This document shows, piece by piece, positions 24,256 to 36,500 of a stretch of 64,000 nt of DNA. Under the pieces are notes generated by a model. The model did no database searches, was not told where the DNA came from, and saw only the letters and a list, made by a program, of their open reading frames with translations. Origin of the DNA: Pseudoselenomonas ruminantium (GTDB lineage Bacteria; Bacillota; Negativicutes; Selenomonadales; Selenomonadaceae). A program made the translations under genes and the position numbers. How positions within the stretch are numbered: the stretch's first letter is position 1; each line of letters starts with the position of its first letter. The stretch covers positions 31,941-95,940 of the forward strand of contig NZ_FNJQ01000008.1 of the NCBI RefSeq assembly GCF_900104055.1. Reading direction: 5' to 3'.

Positions 24256-25119
24256 GTGGAGAAAGTCAAAGTAATGATCGTCGATGATTCGAAGGTCAGC
24301 CGTGCGATGATTGAGGGGAATCTATCCAAGACGAACTTCGAGGTATGTGCACAAGCCAAAAATGCTGCTGAAGCAGTGGAGCTCTATGAACAGTACAAGC
24401 CGGCTGTGGTCACCATGGATATGAATCTTCCGGATGCTGATGGTCTTGAATGCACCCGCCGGATTCGTGCCGTGGATCCCGATGCCAAGATTGTCATGAT
24501 TAGTGCTATGAAGGATGCCAGTCTGGTGGCCAGGGGCCGGGAGGCAGGCATCAGTGCCTTCTTGCAGAAACCCGTCAGCATCAATGAGCTCATTGATACC
24601 CTGATGATCCTTTGCCAGAACAAGGTGGGGAAGGTGGCAGTCCTGCGGGAATCCTATGCCAAACCCTTCGTGAAAGCCTTGCAGCAGGGCATTTTCAGCA
24701 TGACCGGTGTCCATAGCGAAGTGGAGCTGGAGGAAGAGGGACGCAGTTTCCTCGATATCAGCGGTATTGCCGTCATCGTGGGCCTTACAGGCATTCCCAA
24801 TGGCCGGGCTATCGTCTATATGGACGATAAGACTATGAAGGATTTTGCCACGGTGATGCTGGATGCCGAGGAAGAGGATGAGATTACGGAGGATGAAGCC
24901 AGTGAATCGGTGGAAGAGGCCGTGAACATCATCGTGGGACGCGGGGTATCCAATATCAATGATGTATTCAAGGATAAGGAAATGCGCATCACGCCGCCCG
25001 GGACCATCGTGGGCAGCAAGATCCGCATTGCCAGTCCCAAGCTTACGACCTTCCGTATAAGCGCCAAGACAAGACTGGGCGATATTAACATGAGTGTGGG
25101 ATTTGCGGAAGGAGAATGA
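24256..25119 (+). CDS. Receiver domain fused to a CheX-type phosphatase-like domain
   Basis: A 287-residue protein. The receiver (1-120) has D10/D11, phospho-acceptor D55 (VVTMDMNLPD) and the KP motif (LQKPVS). Residues about 135-287 form a CheC/CheX-like domain with the ExxN signature in SVEEAVNIIVGRGVSNIND. CheX dephosphorylates CheY-P in chemotaxis, so this fusion could be a self-limiting receiver or a phosphate sink. The GTG start follows GCAGGTGAG. A second CheX gene begins 4 bp after its stop and a chemoreceptor gene follows, so the three form a small chemotaxis-like locus away from any cheA here. Confidence 0.87.
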   Translation: MEKVKVMIVDDSKVSRAMIEGNLSKTNFEVCAQAKNAAEAVELYEQYKPAVVTMDMNLPDADGLECTRRIRAVDPDAKIVMISAMKDASLVARGREAGISAFLQKPVSINELIDTLMILCQNKVGKVAVLRESYAKPFVKALQQGIFSMTGVHSEVELEEEGRSFLDISGIAVIVGLTGIPNGRAIVYMDDKTMKDFATVMLDAEEEDEITEDEASESVEEAVNIIVGRGVSNINDVFKDKEMRITPPGTIVGSKIRIASPKLTTFRISAKTRLGDINMSVGFAEGE

Positions 25120-25123
25120 TAAG

Positions 25124-25588
25124 ATGGATGCAAAATTAGTTAATCCGTTCGTCGATGCATTCACGTCCGTAATGCCGCAGATGGGCTTTCCGGAGCCCAA
25201 GCGGCTGAAGATGGGAGTAAAGACAAAAAATGCGGTGAGCCTGGGGGTTTCGGTTATCGTGGGCTTCACCAAACAGATTCGTGGCAACGTTGTTTACAAC
25301 ATGTCAGAAGATACCGCTAAATTTATTGCATCGACCATGATGATGGGCATGCCTGTAGCAGAATTTGATGCTATGGCCCAAAGTGCAATCTCGGAAATGA
25401 GTAATATGCTTACAGCTAATGCCGCCACCAACCTCACGGGTATGGGGCTGGAGGTGGATATTTCCACACCGTCCCTGTCCATCGGGGAAAATTTCCAGGT
25501 GAAGATAAGCGATGAAAATTATCTCACGGTGGAAATGGATTTGGCGGGACATGTCGTAGAATTAGATATTGCAGTCGAACAACAGTAA
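25124..25588 (+). CDS. CheX-like chemotaxis protein
   Basis: A 154-residue single-domain CheX homologue. The ExxN signature is in SAISEMSNMLTANAATNL, and the fold is supported by the later AMDLAGHVVELDI-type strands. It probably removes phosphate from CheY-like receivers, perhaps including the receiver-CheX protein just upstream. The ATG at 25124 sits behind GGAAGGAGA; the frame is open upstream but overlaps the previous gene. The two are probably translated from one message. A terminator follows. Confidence 0.85.
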   Translation: MDAKLVNPFVDAFTSVMPQMGFPEPKRLKMGVKTKNAVSLGVSVIVGFTKQIRGNVVYNMSEDTAKFIASTMMMGMPVAEFDAMAQSAISEMSNMLTANAATNLTGMGLEVDISTPSLSIGENFQVKISDENYLTVEMDLAGHVVELDIAVEQQ

Positions 25589-25611
25589 TGTTATACTAAG
25601 GAGCTGGAATT

Positions 25612-25649
25612 AGCATTGTATGCAGATTAGATGTGTACAATGCTTTTTT
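25612..25649 (+). terminator. Terminator after the cheX-like gene
   Basis: The stem AGCATTGTA / TACAATGCT with a 15-nt loop is followed by T5. It separates the CheX genes from the chemoreceptor gene. Confidence 0.82.
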
Positions 25650-25691
25650 CAGATGAAGGATTATGGGATTTATTAAAACAAGGAGGAGAAA

Positions 25692-27698
25692 ATGAAATTT
25701 AACAGTTTGCGGTTTAAGTTCCTGGCCGGGTTTATTCCCCTGTTCGTGGGGAGCTTTGCGGTGTTTTTCGCCATCAGCTATTATATGTCCAGTTCGGCAC
25801 TGACCCGCAATACGGATCTGCTGGCCCAGGAAATCGGCAAGAGCACGTCAGAGCAGCTGGAAAAACTCTATCAGCAGCGGGAACTGACAGTGGAGGCTTT
25901 GACCACCAACCCTACCATTATGCATGGCACCCGGGAAGAGCGGGTGAAGGTATTGGCCGATACGTTGGCCAAGCGCAAGAACTTTACCATGCTGGCTTAT
26001 TCAGACCCGGAAGGCCATGCCATCAGCGACAAGAATAAGGATATGGACCGTACTACCCGCGATTATATCAAGCAGGTGCGGGAGACCAAGAAGCCGGTTA
26101 TGACGGGGCCATCTGTATCGGGCACCAGCGGCAAGCTCATCACCATTCTGGCCTATCCTGTACTGGAAAACGGCCAGGTTACTGGTATTGTTTACGGTAC
26201 CATTGAACTGGATGACCTGACGGAGCTGGTGGGCCAGATTAAGTACATGGAAAATGGCCGTGTATACCTGGCTGACCAGGACGGTCTTTGCATTGCCTAT
26301 GCCCAGCTTCCTGAGGAAGTGGGCAAGATGGATTTGACCAAGGAAGTTTCCAGTAAGAAAATCGATATTGCGCTCGTAAACGGATTTACCAGTGCTGTGC
26401 AGCAGGATAAGCAGATTTCTACGGAATACACCACCTCCAAGGGAGTAGCTTCCCAGGCTGTGTTCACGCCGGTACATCTGGGCTACCGTACCTGGATTGC
26501 TGTATCGGTAGCGCCTATTTCCGAAGTGCGGGCGGATGCCTACTCGTTGATGAAGATTATGGGCGTTGTGGCCCTCATTATGGTGCTGATTATCAGCAGC
26601 ATCATCTGGTACATGGGGAACAAACTCTGCGCTCCCGTGGAAGCTCTGCGGGAAGAGTGTAATGTCATCAATACCGGTGACCTGCGTGCCCGTCCGCTGG
26701 CGGTTGACAGCAACGACGAGCTGGGCGATTTGGCCCGGGGCTTCAAGGAAATGCGCCGTACCATCCGGGAGCTCATCGGTCATATTCAGAAGAATGCAGA
26801 ACGGGTATCGGCTTCGGCAGAGGAACTGACGGCTGCTTCCCATCAGTCGGCTAACGCCGCCAGCCAGGCCGCCCAGCAGATTTCGGATATTGCGGCAGGC
26901 ATTACCAGCCAGTCCGATTCGGCTATCAGTGCGGACAGAACCGCGGTGGATATGGCAGCCCGCACCACCAAGGTGGCCGAGCATGCCGATGCCATTGCGG
27001 AAGTGACGGAAAGAACCGTGTCCAGTGTCAACACGGGCCGTGATTCCATCCAGAACGTGGTGGAATCCATGAACACCATTAACGACAGTACCACCACCGT
27101 TAAGAACTCCATCAAGGAACTGGCCAAGAGCTCCGATGAAATCGGCCGCATTGTAGAGATGATTTCCGGCATTGCAGAACAGACCAATCTGTTGGCCTTG
27201 AATGCCGCCATCGAAGCAGCCCGCGCCGGTGAATACGGCCGCGGCTTTGCGGTAGTAGCAGATGAAGTCAGAAAGCTTGCTGAAGAGTCGGCCAGCTCCA
27301 CCCAGCAGATTGCCAATCTGGTGGCCAAGATTCAGACGGATATGAAGCAGGCGGTAGCCGCCAGCGAAGAAAGCTCCGAAAGTGTTGCCAGCAGTATTGA
27401 TTCGGTTAAGGAAGCAGATGGGGTATTCAAGTCCATCAAGACGGATATTGATGCTCTGGCTGCAGGGATTATGGAAGTGTCCAAGAGCATCAACTCCGTA
27501 TCGGAAGGCACGGATTCCATGCAGCAGGCGGTTAAGGATATTGCAGATATCAGCACGGCTAACGCCCAGCGGGCAGAAGCAGTGTCGGCAACTACCGAAG
27601 AACAGTCTGCCTCCGCTGAAGAAATTGCAGCTGCCACCAGAGGGCTGGCAGAGCAGGCAGAACAGCTGGCTCATGAAGTGGAGAAGTTCACCATCTGA
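25692..27698 (+). CDS. Methyl-accepting chemotaxis protein (dCACHE-HAMP-signalling domain)
   Basis: A 668-residue transducer. An N-terminal helix (about 9-31) and a second helix (about 288-308) flank an extracellular dCACHE-type sensor ([20 protein letters not shown] is typical). A HAMP domain follows (about 310-360, [20 protein letters not shown]), then a long coiled-coil signalling domain whose tip is [20 protein letters not shown]. It should cluster in the membrane and control a CheA kinase encoded elsewhere. Ligands of dCACHE receptors are often amino or organic acids; this one is not known. The ATG follows AAGGAGGAG. Confidence 0.93.
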   Translation: MKFNSLRFKFLAGFIPLFVGSFAVFFAISYYMSSSALTRNTDLLAQEIGKSTSEQLEKLYQQRELTVEALTTNPTIMHGTREERVKVLADTLAKRKNFTMLAYSDPEGHAISDKNKDMDRTTRDYIKQVRETKKPVMTGPSVSGTSGKLITILAYPVLENGQVTGIVYGTIELDDLTELVGQIKYMENGRVYLADQDGLCIAYAQLPEEVGKMDLTKEVSSKKIDIALVNGFTSAVQQDKQISTEYTTSKGVASQAVFTPVHLGYRTWIAVSVAPISEVRADAYSLMKIMGVVALIMVLIISSIIWYMGNKLCAPVEALREECNVINTGDLRARPLAVDSNDELGDLARGFKEMRRTIRELIGHIQKNAERVSASAEELTAASHQSANAASQAAQQISDIAAGITSQSDSAISADRTAVDMAARTTKVAEHADAIAEVTERTVSSVNTGRDSIQNVVESMNTINDSTTTVKNSIKELAKSSDEIGRIVEMISGIAEQTNLLALNAAIEAARAGEYGRGFAVVADEVRKLAEESASSTQQIANLVAKIQTDMKQAVAASEESSESVASSIDSVKEADGVFKSIKTDIDALAAGIMEVSKSINSVSEGTDSMQQAVKDIADISTANAQRAEAVSATTEEQSASAEEIAAATRGLAEQAEQLAHEVEKFTI

Positions 27699-27737
27699 TT
27701 TGATTGACATCGTGGCTTGCGAAGTCGGGCTCGTGCA

Positions 27738-27936
27738 GGCGGGGCAGTGATGCTTTGCCAGTCTGCGCTTAGACCGTAAGCTAAAACCAATTTTGACCTT
27801 TTATTTAGCAGGAAAAGCCATAAACTCACTGCGTTCAGACAAATGGCTTTTCCTGCTAATTTTATTGTAGGTCAAAATTGATTTCTTAACGCTTACGGCC
27901 AAACGCTCCGCTTTGGCAAAGCATCACTGCCCCGCC
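27738..27936. repeat. 199-bp nested-hairpin intergenic element, copy A
   Basis: Four nested inverted-repeat stems share one axis. They are a perfect 23-bp outer stem (27738-27760 with 27914-27936, starting GGCGGGGCAGTGATG), CGTAAGC/GCTTACG, an 11-bp stem CAATTTTGACC/GGTCAAAATTG, and a perfect 17-bp inner stem starting TTAGCAGGAAAAG (27805-27821 with 27843-27859). The loop is AACTCACTGCGTTCAGACA. Copy B at 32301-32500 has the same plan and loop but different stem sequences. No protein is encoded. Confidence 0.9.
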
Positions 27937-28017
27937 GTCCAAGGGACGGTATCGGCCTTGTGGCTCGGATGAACTTGAGGAGATAGTGGCTTTGCTGGTG
28001 AAATAGATTGTAACTTG

Positions 28018-28075
28018 CCGTGGAGGCTGGGGGCTTTTGCCAAGCGGCGCGTGTAAAAGCCCCCAGCCTTCACGG
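28018..28075. repeat. GC-rich hairpin downstream of nested element A
   Basis: A 21-bp inverted repeat with one mismatch (left arm starts CCGTGGAGGCTGGGGG, right arm starts AAAAGCCCCCAGCC) encloses a 16-base GC-rich loop. It lies about 80 bp after element A; element B has a matching second hairpin. The 28076-28180 stretch beyond holds only the leader of the DUF1934 gene. Confidence 0.75.
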
Positions 28076-28180
28076 CGCAGCGTACTAACAAAAATAAGCC
28101 GATGAAGTGCAAAAAAACTGTTGGCAAGGTAGGGAGTTTGGTTTATAATGGTGTACAGTATGTTTTAAAGAGGTGGCTAA

Positions 28181-28615
28181 ATGGCGGATGCTTTGGTTGC
28201 GGTGACGGTAGAAGGCGTGCAGGTTGATACGGCAGGTGAGCGGACCGTGCTGAAATCGGCCGCGCGTGGCAGGTATGCAGCGCGGGCTGGCAAGCATTAT
28301 GTGCGTTATGAGGATGCCTCGCTTCACGATAAGGAAGCAGTGCCTACGGTGCTCAAGTTCAGCACGGAGGGACTGACGCTGATCCGGCGTGGAGCTGTGG
28401 ATATGCAGCTGGAATTTCGGCTGGGGGAAAAGACCCGTAGTGTGTATCGAACGCCCTACGGTAATTTTGATTTACTGGTTGATTGCCGGAAGCTGGATAT
28501 CTACTTCAAGGAGGGGCAGGGCACGGTGCAGGCGGAATACGATATGCACCTGAACGATGTACTGCAAAGCCACAATACCTTGAATGTAGTGATTGAAACC
28601 CTGAGTGACAAATAA
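28181..28615 (+). CDS. DUF1934 family protein (YwiB-like)
   Basis: A 144-residue protein predicted to be a small beta-barrel of the DUF1934/YwiB group; the fold resembles lipocalin/calycin-like barrels. Recognisable parts are the N-terminal VAVTVEGVQVDTAG, the YVRYEDASLHDKEAVPTVLK centre, and EYDMHLNDVLQSHNTLNVVI at the end. In Bacillus ywiB also lies directly upstream of argS, and here argS starts 17 bp downstream. The gene order supports the call. Function is unknown; the link to argS may only reflect co-expression. Confidence 0.82.
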   Translation: MADALVAVTVEGVQVDTAGERTVLKSAARGRYAARAGKHYVRYEDASLHDKEAVPTVLKFSTEGLTLIRRGAVDMQLEFRLGEKTRSVYRTPYGNFDLLVDCRKLDIYFKEGQGTVQAEYDMHLNDVLQSHNTLNVVIETLSDK

Positions 28616-28632
28616 TGTAGGAGGATTTTGGA

Positions 28633-30288
28633 TTGGATATTAAAGATACTTTGACAGAAGCCATTGTTGCGGCTGCGAAAAGTGCTATTGCCGATGGCGT
28701 GTTCCCCGAAGGCGAACTTCCCGCGGTCGTGCTCGAAGTACCCCCGCAGAAAGAATTTGGCGACTTCGCCACGAACTTTGCCATGCAGTCGGCCCGGGTG
28801 TTCCGCAAGGCTCCCCGCCAGATTGCCGAGGAACTGGTGAAACGCATCGAGGGCGACTGGCTCGACCATGCCCAGATTGCCGGCCCGGGCTTTTTGAACT
28901 TTTACCTCAAGGGCAATGTGCTCTATGATTCCTTCCAGAAAATCCTCGAAGCAGGCGAAAGCTATGGCCAGCTGCCTAAGAAAGATGCACCGAAGATCCA
29001 GGTGGAATACGTTAGCGCTAACCCCACAGGTTTACTGCATGTCGGTCATGGCCGTGGGGCTGCGGCAGGTTCCGCTTTGGTGAACCTCCTGCGGGCGGCT
29101 GGTTACCCCGTGGAAAGCGAATACTACATCAATGACGCCGGCAATCAGATGAATAATCTGGCCCGTTCCGTCAATGCCCGTTACCTTGAACTCTTAGGTC
29201 AGGATGTCGAATTCCCCGAGGATGGCTACCATGGTCAGGACATCATCGACACGGCGCAGCGCATCATCGACAAGGAAGGCGACAAGTACCTGTCCATGAG
29301 CGATGAAGAACGCATGGATATCTTCAAGGACCTGGCTTATGTAGAAAAGCTGGCTACCCTTAAAGAAGATCTGGAAGCCTTCAACGTAACCTTCGACAAA
29401 TGGTTCAGCGAGCGCACCCTGCATCCGGAAGCCGTCAAGGCTGCCGTGAAGATCCTGCAGGACAACGGCAATATCTATGAGAAGGACGGCGCTCTCTGGC
29501 TCAAGTCTACGGCTTACGGCGATGACAAGGATCGCGTGGTTATCCGCGACAACGGTGTGCCGACCTACCTGGCTGCCGATATCGCTTATCATCATAATAA
29601 ATATGAGCGCGGTTTTGATCGTCTCATCAATATCTGGGGCGCTGACCACCATGGCTATGTATGCCGCGTAAAAGCCGCTATGGATGCACTCGGCCATGAC
29701 TCCGAGAAACTGACCGTCCTGCTGCTGCAGATGGTTGCCCTTTACCGTGGCGGCGAGCTCGTGAAGATGAGCAAGCGTACCGGTCAGAGCGTGACGCTCA
29801 ACGAACTCATGGAAGAAGTTGGCACCGATGCTGCCCGTTATTTCTTCCTGATGCGTTCCCTGGACAGCCAGCTCGACTTTGACCTGGACCTGGCCAAGAA
29901 AAAATCCAACGACAACCCGGTGTACTACATCCAGTATGCCCATGCCCGTATTTGCAGCATCTTCCGCCAGTGCAAGGAAACGGGGCTCGCCTTAAGCGAC
30001 AAGCCGGAACTTTCCCTGCTCACGGATGAGTCGGAAATCGACCTCATCAAGAAGATCGAGGAATATCCGGAAGAAATCGAGCGTGCTGCCCGCGACTATG
30101 CACCGCAGCGCATTGCCCGTTACAGCTATGATCTGGCCAGTGCCTTCCATAGCTTCTATAATAAATGCCGCATTGTCGGCGTAGAGCCGAAACTGGCAGA
30201 AGCCCGTTTGGCTCTGGTGACGGTTACGGCCCATGTGATCCGTCATTCTTTGGGAATTTTGGGCGTATCCGCACCGGAACAGATGTAA
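28633..30288 (+). CDS. argS: Arginyl-tRNA synthetase
   Basis: A 551-residue class I synthetase that charges tRNA-Arg. The HIGH-type motif is HVGHGRGAA (in SANPTGLLHVGHGRG), and the KMSKS region is VKMSKRTGQSV. An N-terminal additional domain (about 1-100) and a C-terminal DALR anticodon-binding domain ending SHSLGILGV-like (HVIRHSLGILGVSAPEQM) are both present. The TTG start follows GTAGGAGGA by 9 bases. It sits in the order DUF1934, argS, rpoE, pyrG. Confidence 0.96.
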   Translation: MDIKDTLTEAIVAAAKSAIADGVFPEGELPAVVLEVPPQKEFGDFATNFAMQSARVFRKAPRQIAEELVKRIEGDWLDHAQIAGPGFLNFYLKGNVLYDSFQKILEAGESYGQLPKKDAPKIQVEYVSANPTGLLHVGHGRGAAAGSALVNLLRAAGYPVESEYYINDAGNQMNNLARSVNARYLELLGQDVEFPEDGYHGQDIIDTAQRIIDKEGDKYLSMSDEERMDIFKDLAYVEKLATLKEDLEAFNVTFDKWFSERTLHPEAVKAAVKILQDNGNIYEKDGALWLKSTAYGDDKDRVVIRDNGVPTYLAADIAYHHNKYERGFDRLINIWGADHHGYVCRVKAAMDALGHDSEKLTVLLLQMVALYRGGELVKMSKRTGQSVTLNELMEEVGTDAARYFFLMRSLDSQLDFDLDLAKKKSNDNPVYYIQYAHARICSIFRQCKETGLALSDKPELSLLTDESEIDLIKKIEEYPEEIERAARDYAPQRIARYSYDLASAFHSFYNKCRIVGVEPKLAEARLALVTVTAHVIRHSLGILGVSAPEQM

Positions 30289-30317
30289 GGTAAATTTTAG
30301 GTTTGGAAGGAGACCAT

Positions 30318-32280
<1,963 letters not shown>

Positions 32281-32300
32281 TCTGTTGCTATAGAGTAGCC

Positions 32301-32500
32301 TGGCCGCTCAGGGAGTTTTTCACGCTTCGCTGAGCTGTCAGGCTAAAACTATTTTTTGCCCTTTAATGAACTGACGCGAAAAGTCTAAACTCGCTGCGCT
32401 CAAACAGTAGACTTTTCGCGTTAATGTTATAGTGGGCAAAAAATAGTTTCTTGACGCCTGCCAGCAAACGCGCCGCTTAGAAAAACTCCCTGAGCGGCCA
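32301..32500. repeat. 200-bp nested-hairpin intergenic element, copy B
   Basis: It has the same plan as copy A at 27738-27936. The outer stem is 21 bp and perfect (32301-32321 with 32480-32500, starting TGGCCGCTCAGGGAG). Inside are CTGTCAGGC/GCCTGCCAG with one mismatch, a perfect 16-bp stem AAACTATTTTTTGCCC (32346-32361 with 32434-32449), and a perfect 14-bp stem ACGCGAAAAGTCTA (32374-32387 with 32408-32421). The loop is AACTCGCTGCGCTCAAACAG. The right middle part, TAGTTTCTTGACGC, matches TGATTTCTTAACGC of copy A. Confidence 0.9.
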
Positions 32501-32578
32501 GAAGTCACTTGCCTGCACAATATTGTCACTATCGCTGCAAGAGCCACGAACTAAAAAGTGCCAATAGGCAGGTAGTGA

Positions 32579-32643
32579 GGCGGGGACGGGGGATTATGCC
32601 CACTGTCTCAGCGCAGCGTGCATAATCCCCTGCCCCAGCCGCC
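32579..32643. repeat. GC-rich hairpin downstream of nested element B
   Basis: An imperfect inverted repeat pairs GGCGGGGACGGGGGATTATG with CATAATCCCCTGCCCC and AGCCGCC, with one small indel, around a 20-base loop containing CAGCGCAGCG. It is placed about 80 bp after element B, as in copy A. The rest of the 32281-32781 gap shows no gene. Confidence 0.7.
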
Positions 32644-32781
32644 TTTTCGGCAAAAAAACTTTCAATCAAGCAGGATAAGCCTTCTCATTCGTAGAAATAA
32701 TGAACTATAAAAGATGAGAGAGTCAAATGTAAGGAAATTTTGGCTTGGAACTGGGATTCTTATGGGAGAGGAGGATTTTCA

Positions 32782-33417
32782 ATGCTTATCGATACGGCCT
32801 GTTCTCTGGCGTTCTACTGCCAACGCTGCGGCCGAATCCAACTGCAGGATGTACCACTCTTTAGCGGGCAGATGCAATTCGTTATGGAGTGCGGGAACTG
32901 TGGACATGAGATGGGCAAAATTACCTTGCGGCCGCGCAAAGGACTGGAACTGAACACGGAATGCGGAGTATGCAAAGGCAGAAACCGCCAAACATTCACT
33001 TGGCGGCAGCTGCGGAAACTCAGGTTTGCCAGACTTTACTGTCAGCACGATAATTTTGAACTCGGCTACATTGGCCGTTGGCAGGACATTGCCGAATTCC
33101 TCGATTTCAACACCGCAGAATACGATGCCCTGCATCCCGCTGATGGCGATGGTTACATCGAACATCAGCAGACGCTTTTGGAAGCACTCAATCGCATTCA
33201 CGATCTGGCGGCCAGCGGGGAACTCGAATGCAGTTGCGGCTGTGCTGATATCAAAGCTGCCTTGCAGCGGGATTCGGTGCGGCTGGAATGCCGCTATTGC
33301 GGCAATTACTGTATATTGCCTGCCAAAACAGCGGCGGATCTGCAGGCGCTGAAGCCCGGACAGGGGAGCAAATTTGTCTGGAAAATGCGCCCGTGGCTTG
33401 ACGTGAAGGAAAAATAG
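32782..33417 (+). CDS. Multi-zinc-ribbon protein of unknown function
   Basis: A 211-residue soluble protein with several CxxC-type knuckles: FYCQRCGRIQ, MECGNCGHEMG, TECGVCKGRN, ECSCGCAD and ECRYCGNYC. That is enough for two or three zinc ribbons, one pair at each end with a helical middle. I recognise no named family. Zinc-ribbon proteins of this kind often contact nucleic acid or protein complexes. The ATG at 32782 follows GAGAGGAGGA; the frame extends upstream but without a ribosome-binding site. It is a single gene between pyrG and mfd with its own terminator. Coding status is good; function unknown. Confidence 0.75.
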   Translation: MLIDTACSLAFYCQRCGRIQLQDVPLFSGQMQFVMECGNCGHEMGKITLRPRKGLELNTECGVCKGRNRQTFTWRQLRKLRFARLYCQHDNFELGYIGRWQDIAEFLDFNTAEYDALHPADGDGYIEHQQTLLEALNRIHDLAASGELECSCGCADIKAALQRDSVRLECRYCGNYCILPAKTAADLQALKPGQGSKFVWKMRPWLDVKEK

Positions 33418-33449
33418 GATTATCATAAACCATATTGACATACGAGCAA

Positions 33450-33483
33450 GGGACTATCGGTGCTGGCCGACAGTCCCATTTTC
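33450..33483 (+). terminator. Terminator after the zinc-ribbon gene
   Basis: The stem GGGACT-TCGG / CCGA-AGTCCC, with a single A-C bulge pair and a TGCTGG loop, is followed by ATTTTC. Confidence 0.7.
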
Positions 33484-33517
33484 GCGTAATATATAAGCAA
33501 GATATTGAGGTGTGAAG

Positions 33518-36500
33518 ATGAATTCTTTATTTGCTGCGCTCAGCAGCAATGCCGGGGTTAAGAAACTGCAGGCCTGTATGCAGGCCAAACCCCAGGAAAC
33601 ATTGGTATATGGCCTATCCAACTCCCAAAAACATGCGATTCTGGCTTCGGCTTATGAACAGGCACCCCAACCATTGGTGATCATCGTCCATAGTATAGAA
33701 GCCCTGCAAGATTGGCGGGAGGATTTGTTGTCCCTGCTGCCGGGCACGGAGGTGCTCGAACTGCCGGAGCTCGATATGATGACCGTGCAGGCGCAGGCCC
33801 GCAGTATGGAACGCTCCGCCCGCCGCATGGACGTAATGGTACGCCTCATGCGCAAAGATCCCGTCATCGTGCTGGCTAAGGCCACGGCGGCCGTGCAGAA
33901 GGGCATCAGCCGGCAGGACTTTGCCCGGCTCAGCGTCAGCATCAGCATGGGCGAGGAAATCGCGCTGGAGAAACTTTTGCAGCGGCTCGTGCAGCTGGGC
34001 TATGAACATGCTGATGAGGTCGAGCGCATCGGCCAGTTCAGCGCCCGGGGCGGCATTGTGGACGTTTACCCCATCAATGGTGAAAACCCCGTGCGCATTG
34101 AATTCTTTGGCGATGAGATCGACTCCCTGCGGGAATTTGACCTGAATACGAAACGTTCCCTGAAGAATATCAACAGTGTGACCATCATGCCGCTGGCCCA
34201 GACGGACAGTGCCGGGCAGGCTGAAGTCTTCCTGTCCTTCCTCGAAGGCAAGGGCGCCGTGCTCTTTGACGAGCCCATGCGCCTGCGGGAACAGATGCGC
34301 ACGATGGTGCGGGAAAATCCTGATATCAAGAGCAAGGTCTTTTCCTGGGAAAATCTGCTGACCTCGGCTCGGGAAAATCGCGTGCTCTATACCGCCATGC
34401 TGCTGCAGCAGGTCCATGGCGCAGACGCTGCGCAGACCATCAGCTTCACGGCGCCTAATGTGGCCAGTTTCCACCGCCAGATGGACTTGTTGATGGACGA
34501 AATCAGCCGCTGGTTGGCGCAGAAGCAGCACATCCTGATCCTGTTGTCCGAAAAGAGCAAGGCTGATTCCCTGCGGGAACTTTTGGCACGGCACCGTTAT
34601 CCCTCGCTGGTTATCGAGGAGGGCGCAGAACTTCGCGATGACTGCGTCAATATCCAGGTTGGCCGCCTGATCAACGGCTTTGAAATGGCTGCGGCCAGTC
34701 TCGTCGTGGTGACGGAGAAGGATATCTTTGGTCATGCCAAGCGCCGGGCCATCCGCAAGGACAGCAAGGGCGAGAAGCTCGCGCATTTCCGCGATATCAA
34801 GCCCGGGGACTATGTGGTGCATGCCGGGCATGGTATCGGCAAGTATATTGGCGTAGAAACCCTCGAAGTCGGCGGCATCCACAAGGATTACCTGCATATC
34901 AAATACGGCGGTGACGATAAGCTCTATGTGCCCACGGAACAGGTCAACCTGCTGCAGAAATACATCGGTGCCGAAGGAGAAGTGCCCCGCCTGCACCGCA
35001 TGGGCGGCACGGAATGGGTGAAGGCCAAGGCCCGGGCGAAGAAATCCGTTGAGGATATCGCCAAGCAGCTGATCGAGATCTACGCCAAGCGCCGTCAGGC
35101 CAAGGGCTTTGCCTTTGCGCCGGATGACAGCAGCCAGCATGATTTTGAAGATGCCTTCCCCTATCAGGAGACGGATGACCAGCTCAAGGCCATTGCCGAA
35201 ATCAAGGCCGATATGGAAAAGGAAAAGCCCATGGACCGCCTGCTTTGCGGGGATGTGGGCTTTGGCAAGACAGAAGTGGCCATCCGCGCCGCCTATAAGG
35301 CCGCCATGGATGGCAAGCAGGTGGCGGTGCTCGTGCCGACCACAGTCCTGGCCCAGCAGCATTTCCAGACCTTCAATGCCCGCTTTATGGAATTTGCACC
35401 CAAGGTCGATGTTATCTGCCGTTTCCGCACGTTGAAGGAACAGAAGCAGACCATCGAGAAGGTAAAGATGGGGCAGGTAGATATCCTGATTGGCACCCAT
35501 GCCATCCTCAATCAGAACAAGGTGCAGTTCAAGAACCTCGGTCTTTTGATCGTGGATGAGGAACAGCGTTTCGGCGTCAAGCAGAAGGACAAGATCCGCA
35601 AGCTGTCCGCGGGCATTGATGTGCTGACACTTTCGGCTACGCCGATTCCCCGCACCCTGCATATGTCGCTGGTGGGTGCCCGCGATATGAGCATCATCGA
35701 GACGCCGCCGGCGGATCGCTTCCCGGTGCAGACCTATGTGGTGGAGGATAATGATGCGATCATCGCCGGTGCCATCAAGCGTGAGATGAAGCGCGGCGGT
35801 CAGGTCTACTTTGTCTACAACCGTGTCGATACCATCGATCGCATGCGCGAGAAGCTTGAAGCACTCGTGCCCGATGCCCGGATTCAGACTGCGCACGGGC
35901 AGATGCCGGAGTCTCTGTTGGAGCGGGTGATGATGGATTTCTACGAAGGGGAATACGATATCCTGCTGGCCACCAGCATCGTCGAAAATGGCCTCGATGT
36001 GTCCAATGCCAATACCATCATCGTCTACAATGCCGATCATTTTGGCCTGTCTCAGCTCTATCAGATGCGGGGGCGCGTGGGCCGTTCTCATCATATGGCC
36101 TTTGCCTACTTCGTCTATCAGGCCGATAAGATCCTGACGGAAACCGCCGAGAAGCGCCTGCAGGCCATGAAGGAGTTTGCCGAACTCGGCGCGGGCTTCA
36201 AGATTGCCATGCGGGATCTGGAAATCCGCGGTGCCGGCAATCTCTTAGGCTCCCAGCAGCATGGTCATATCGCCAGCGTCGGTTTTGAGATGTACTGCAA
36301 GCTGCTCGAAGAAGCCGTGGACAAATTGCAGCATGGTGAAAAAGAAGTGGCAGAGGTGCAGCCAGATCCTATCATCGACCTGCAGATTGAGGCCTATATC
36401 GATGGCGACTATGTCAGTGACGCCATGCATAAGATAGAGATATACCAGCGTATTGCCGCCATCCGCAGCAATGAGGAAATCGGCGCCCTGTGCGATGAAC

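Noticed and set aside
27738..28075. CRISPR array or CRISPR-like repeats in the 27.7-28.1 kb gap
   Set aside because: There are inverted repeats but no regularly spaced direct repeats, and no cas genes anywhere in the window.
32714..32781. Upstream start for the zinc-ribbon gene (ATG 32714 frame or 32740)
   Set aside because: These add residues without a ribosome-binding site, while ATG 32782 is directly behind GAGAGGAGGA.
33614..36094. 826-codon minus-strand ORF opposite mfd
   Set aside because: Antisense to a certain gene; composition and lack of motifs indicate a shadow.
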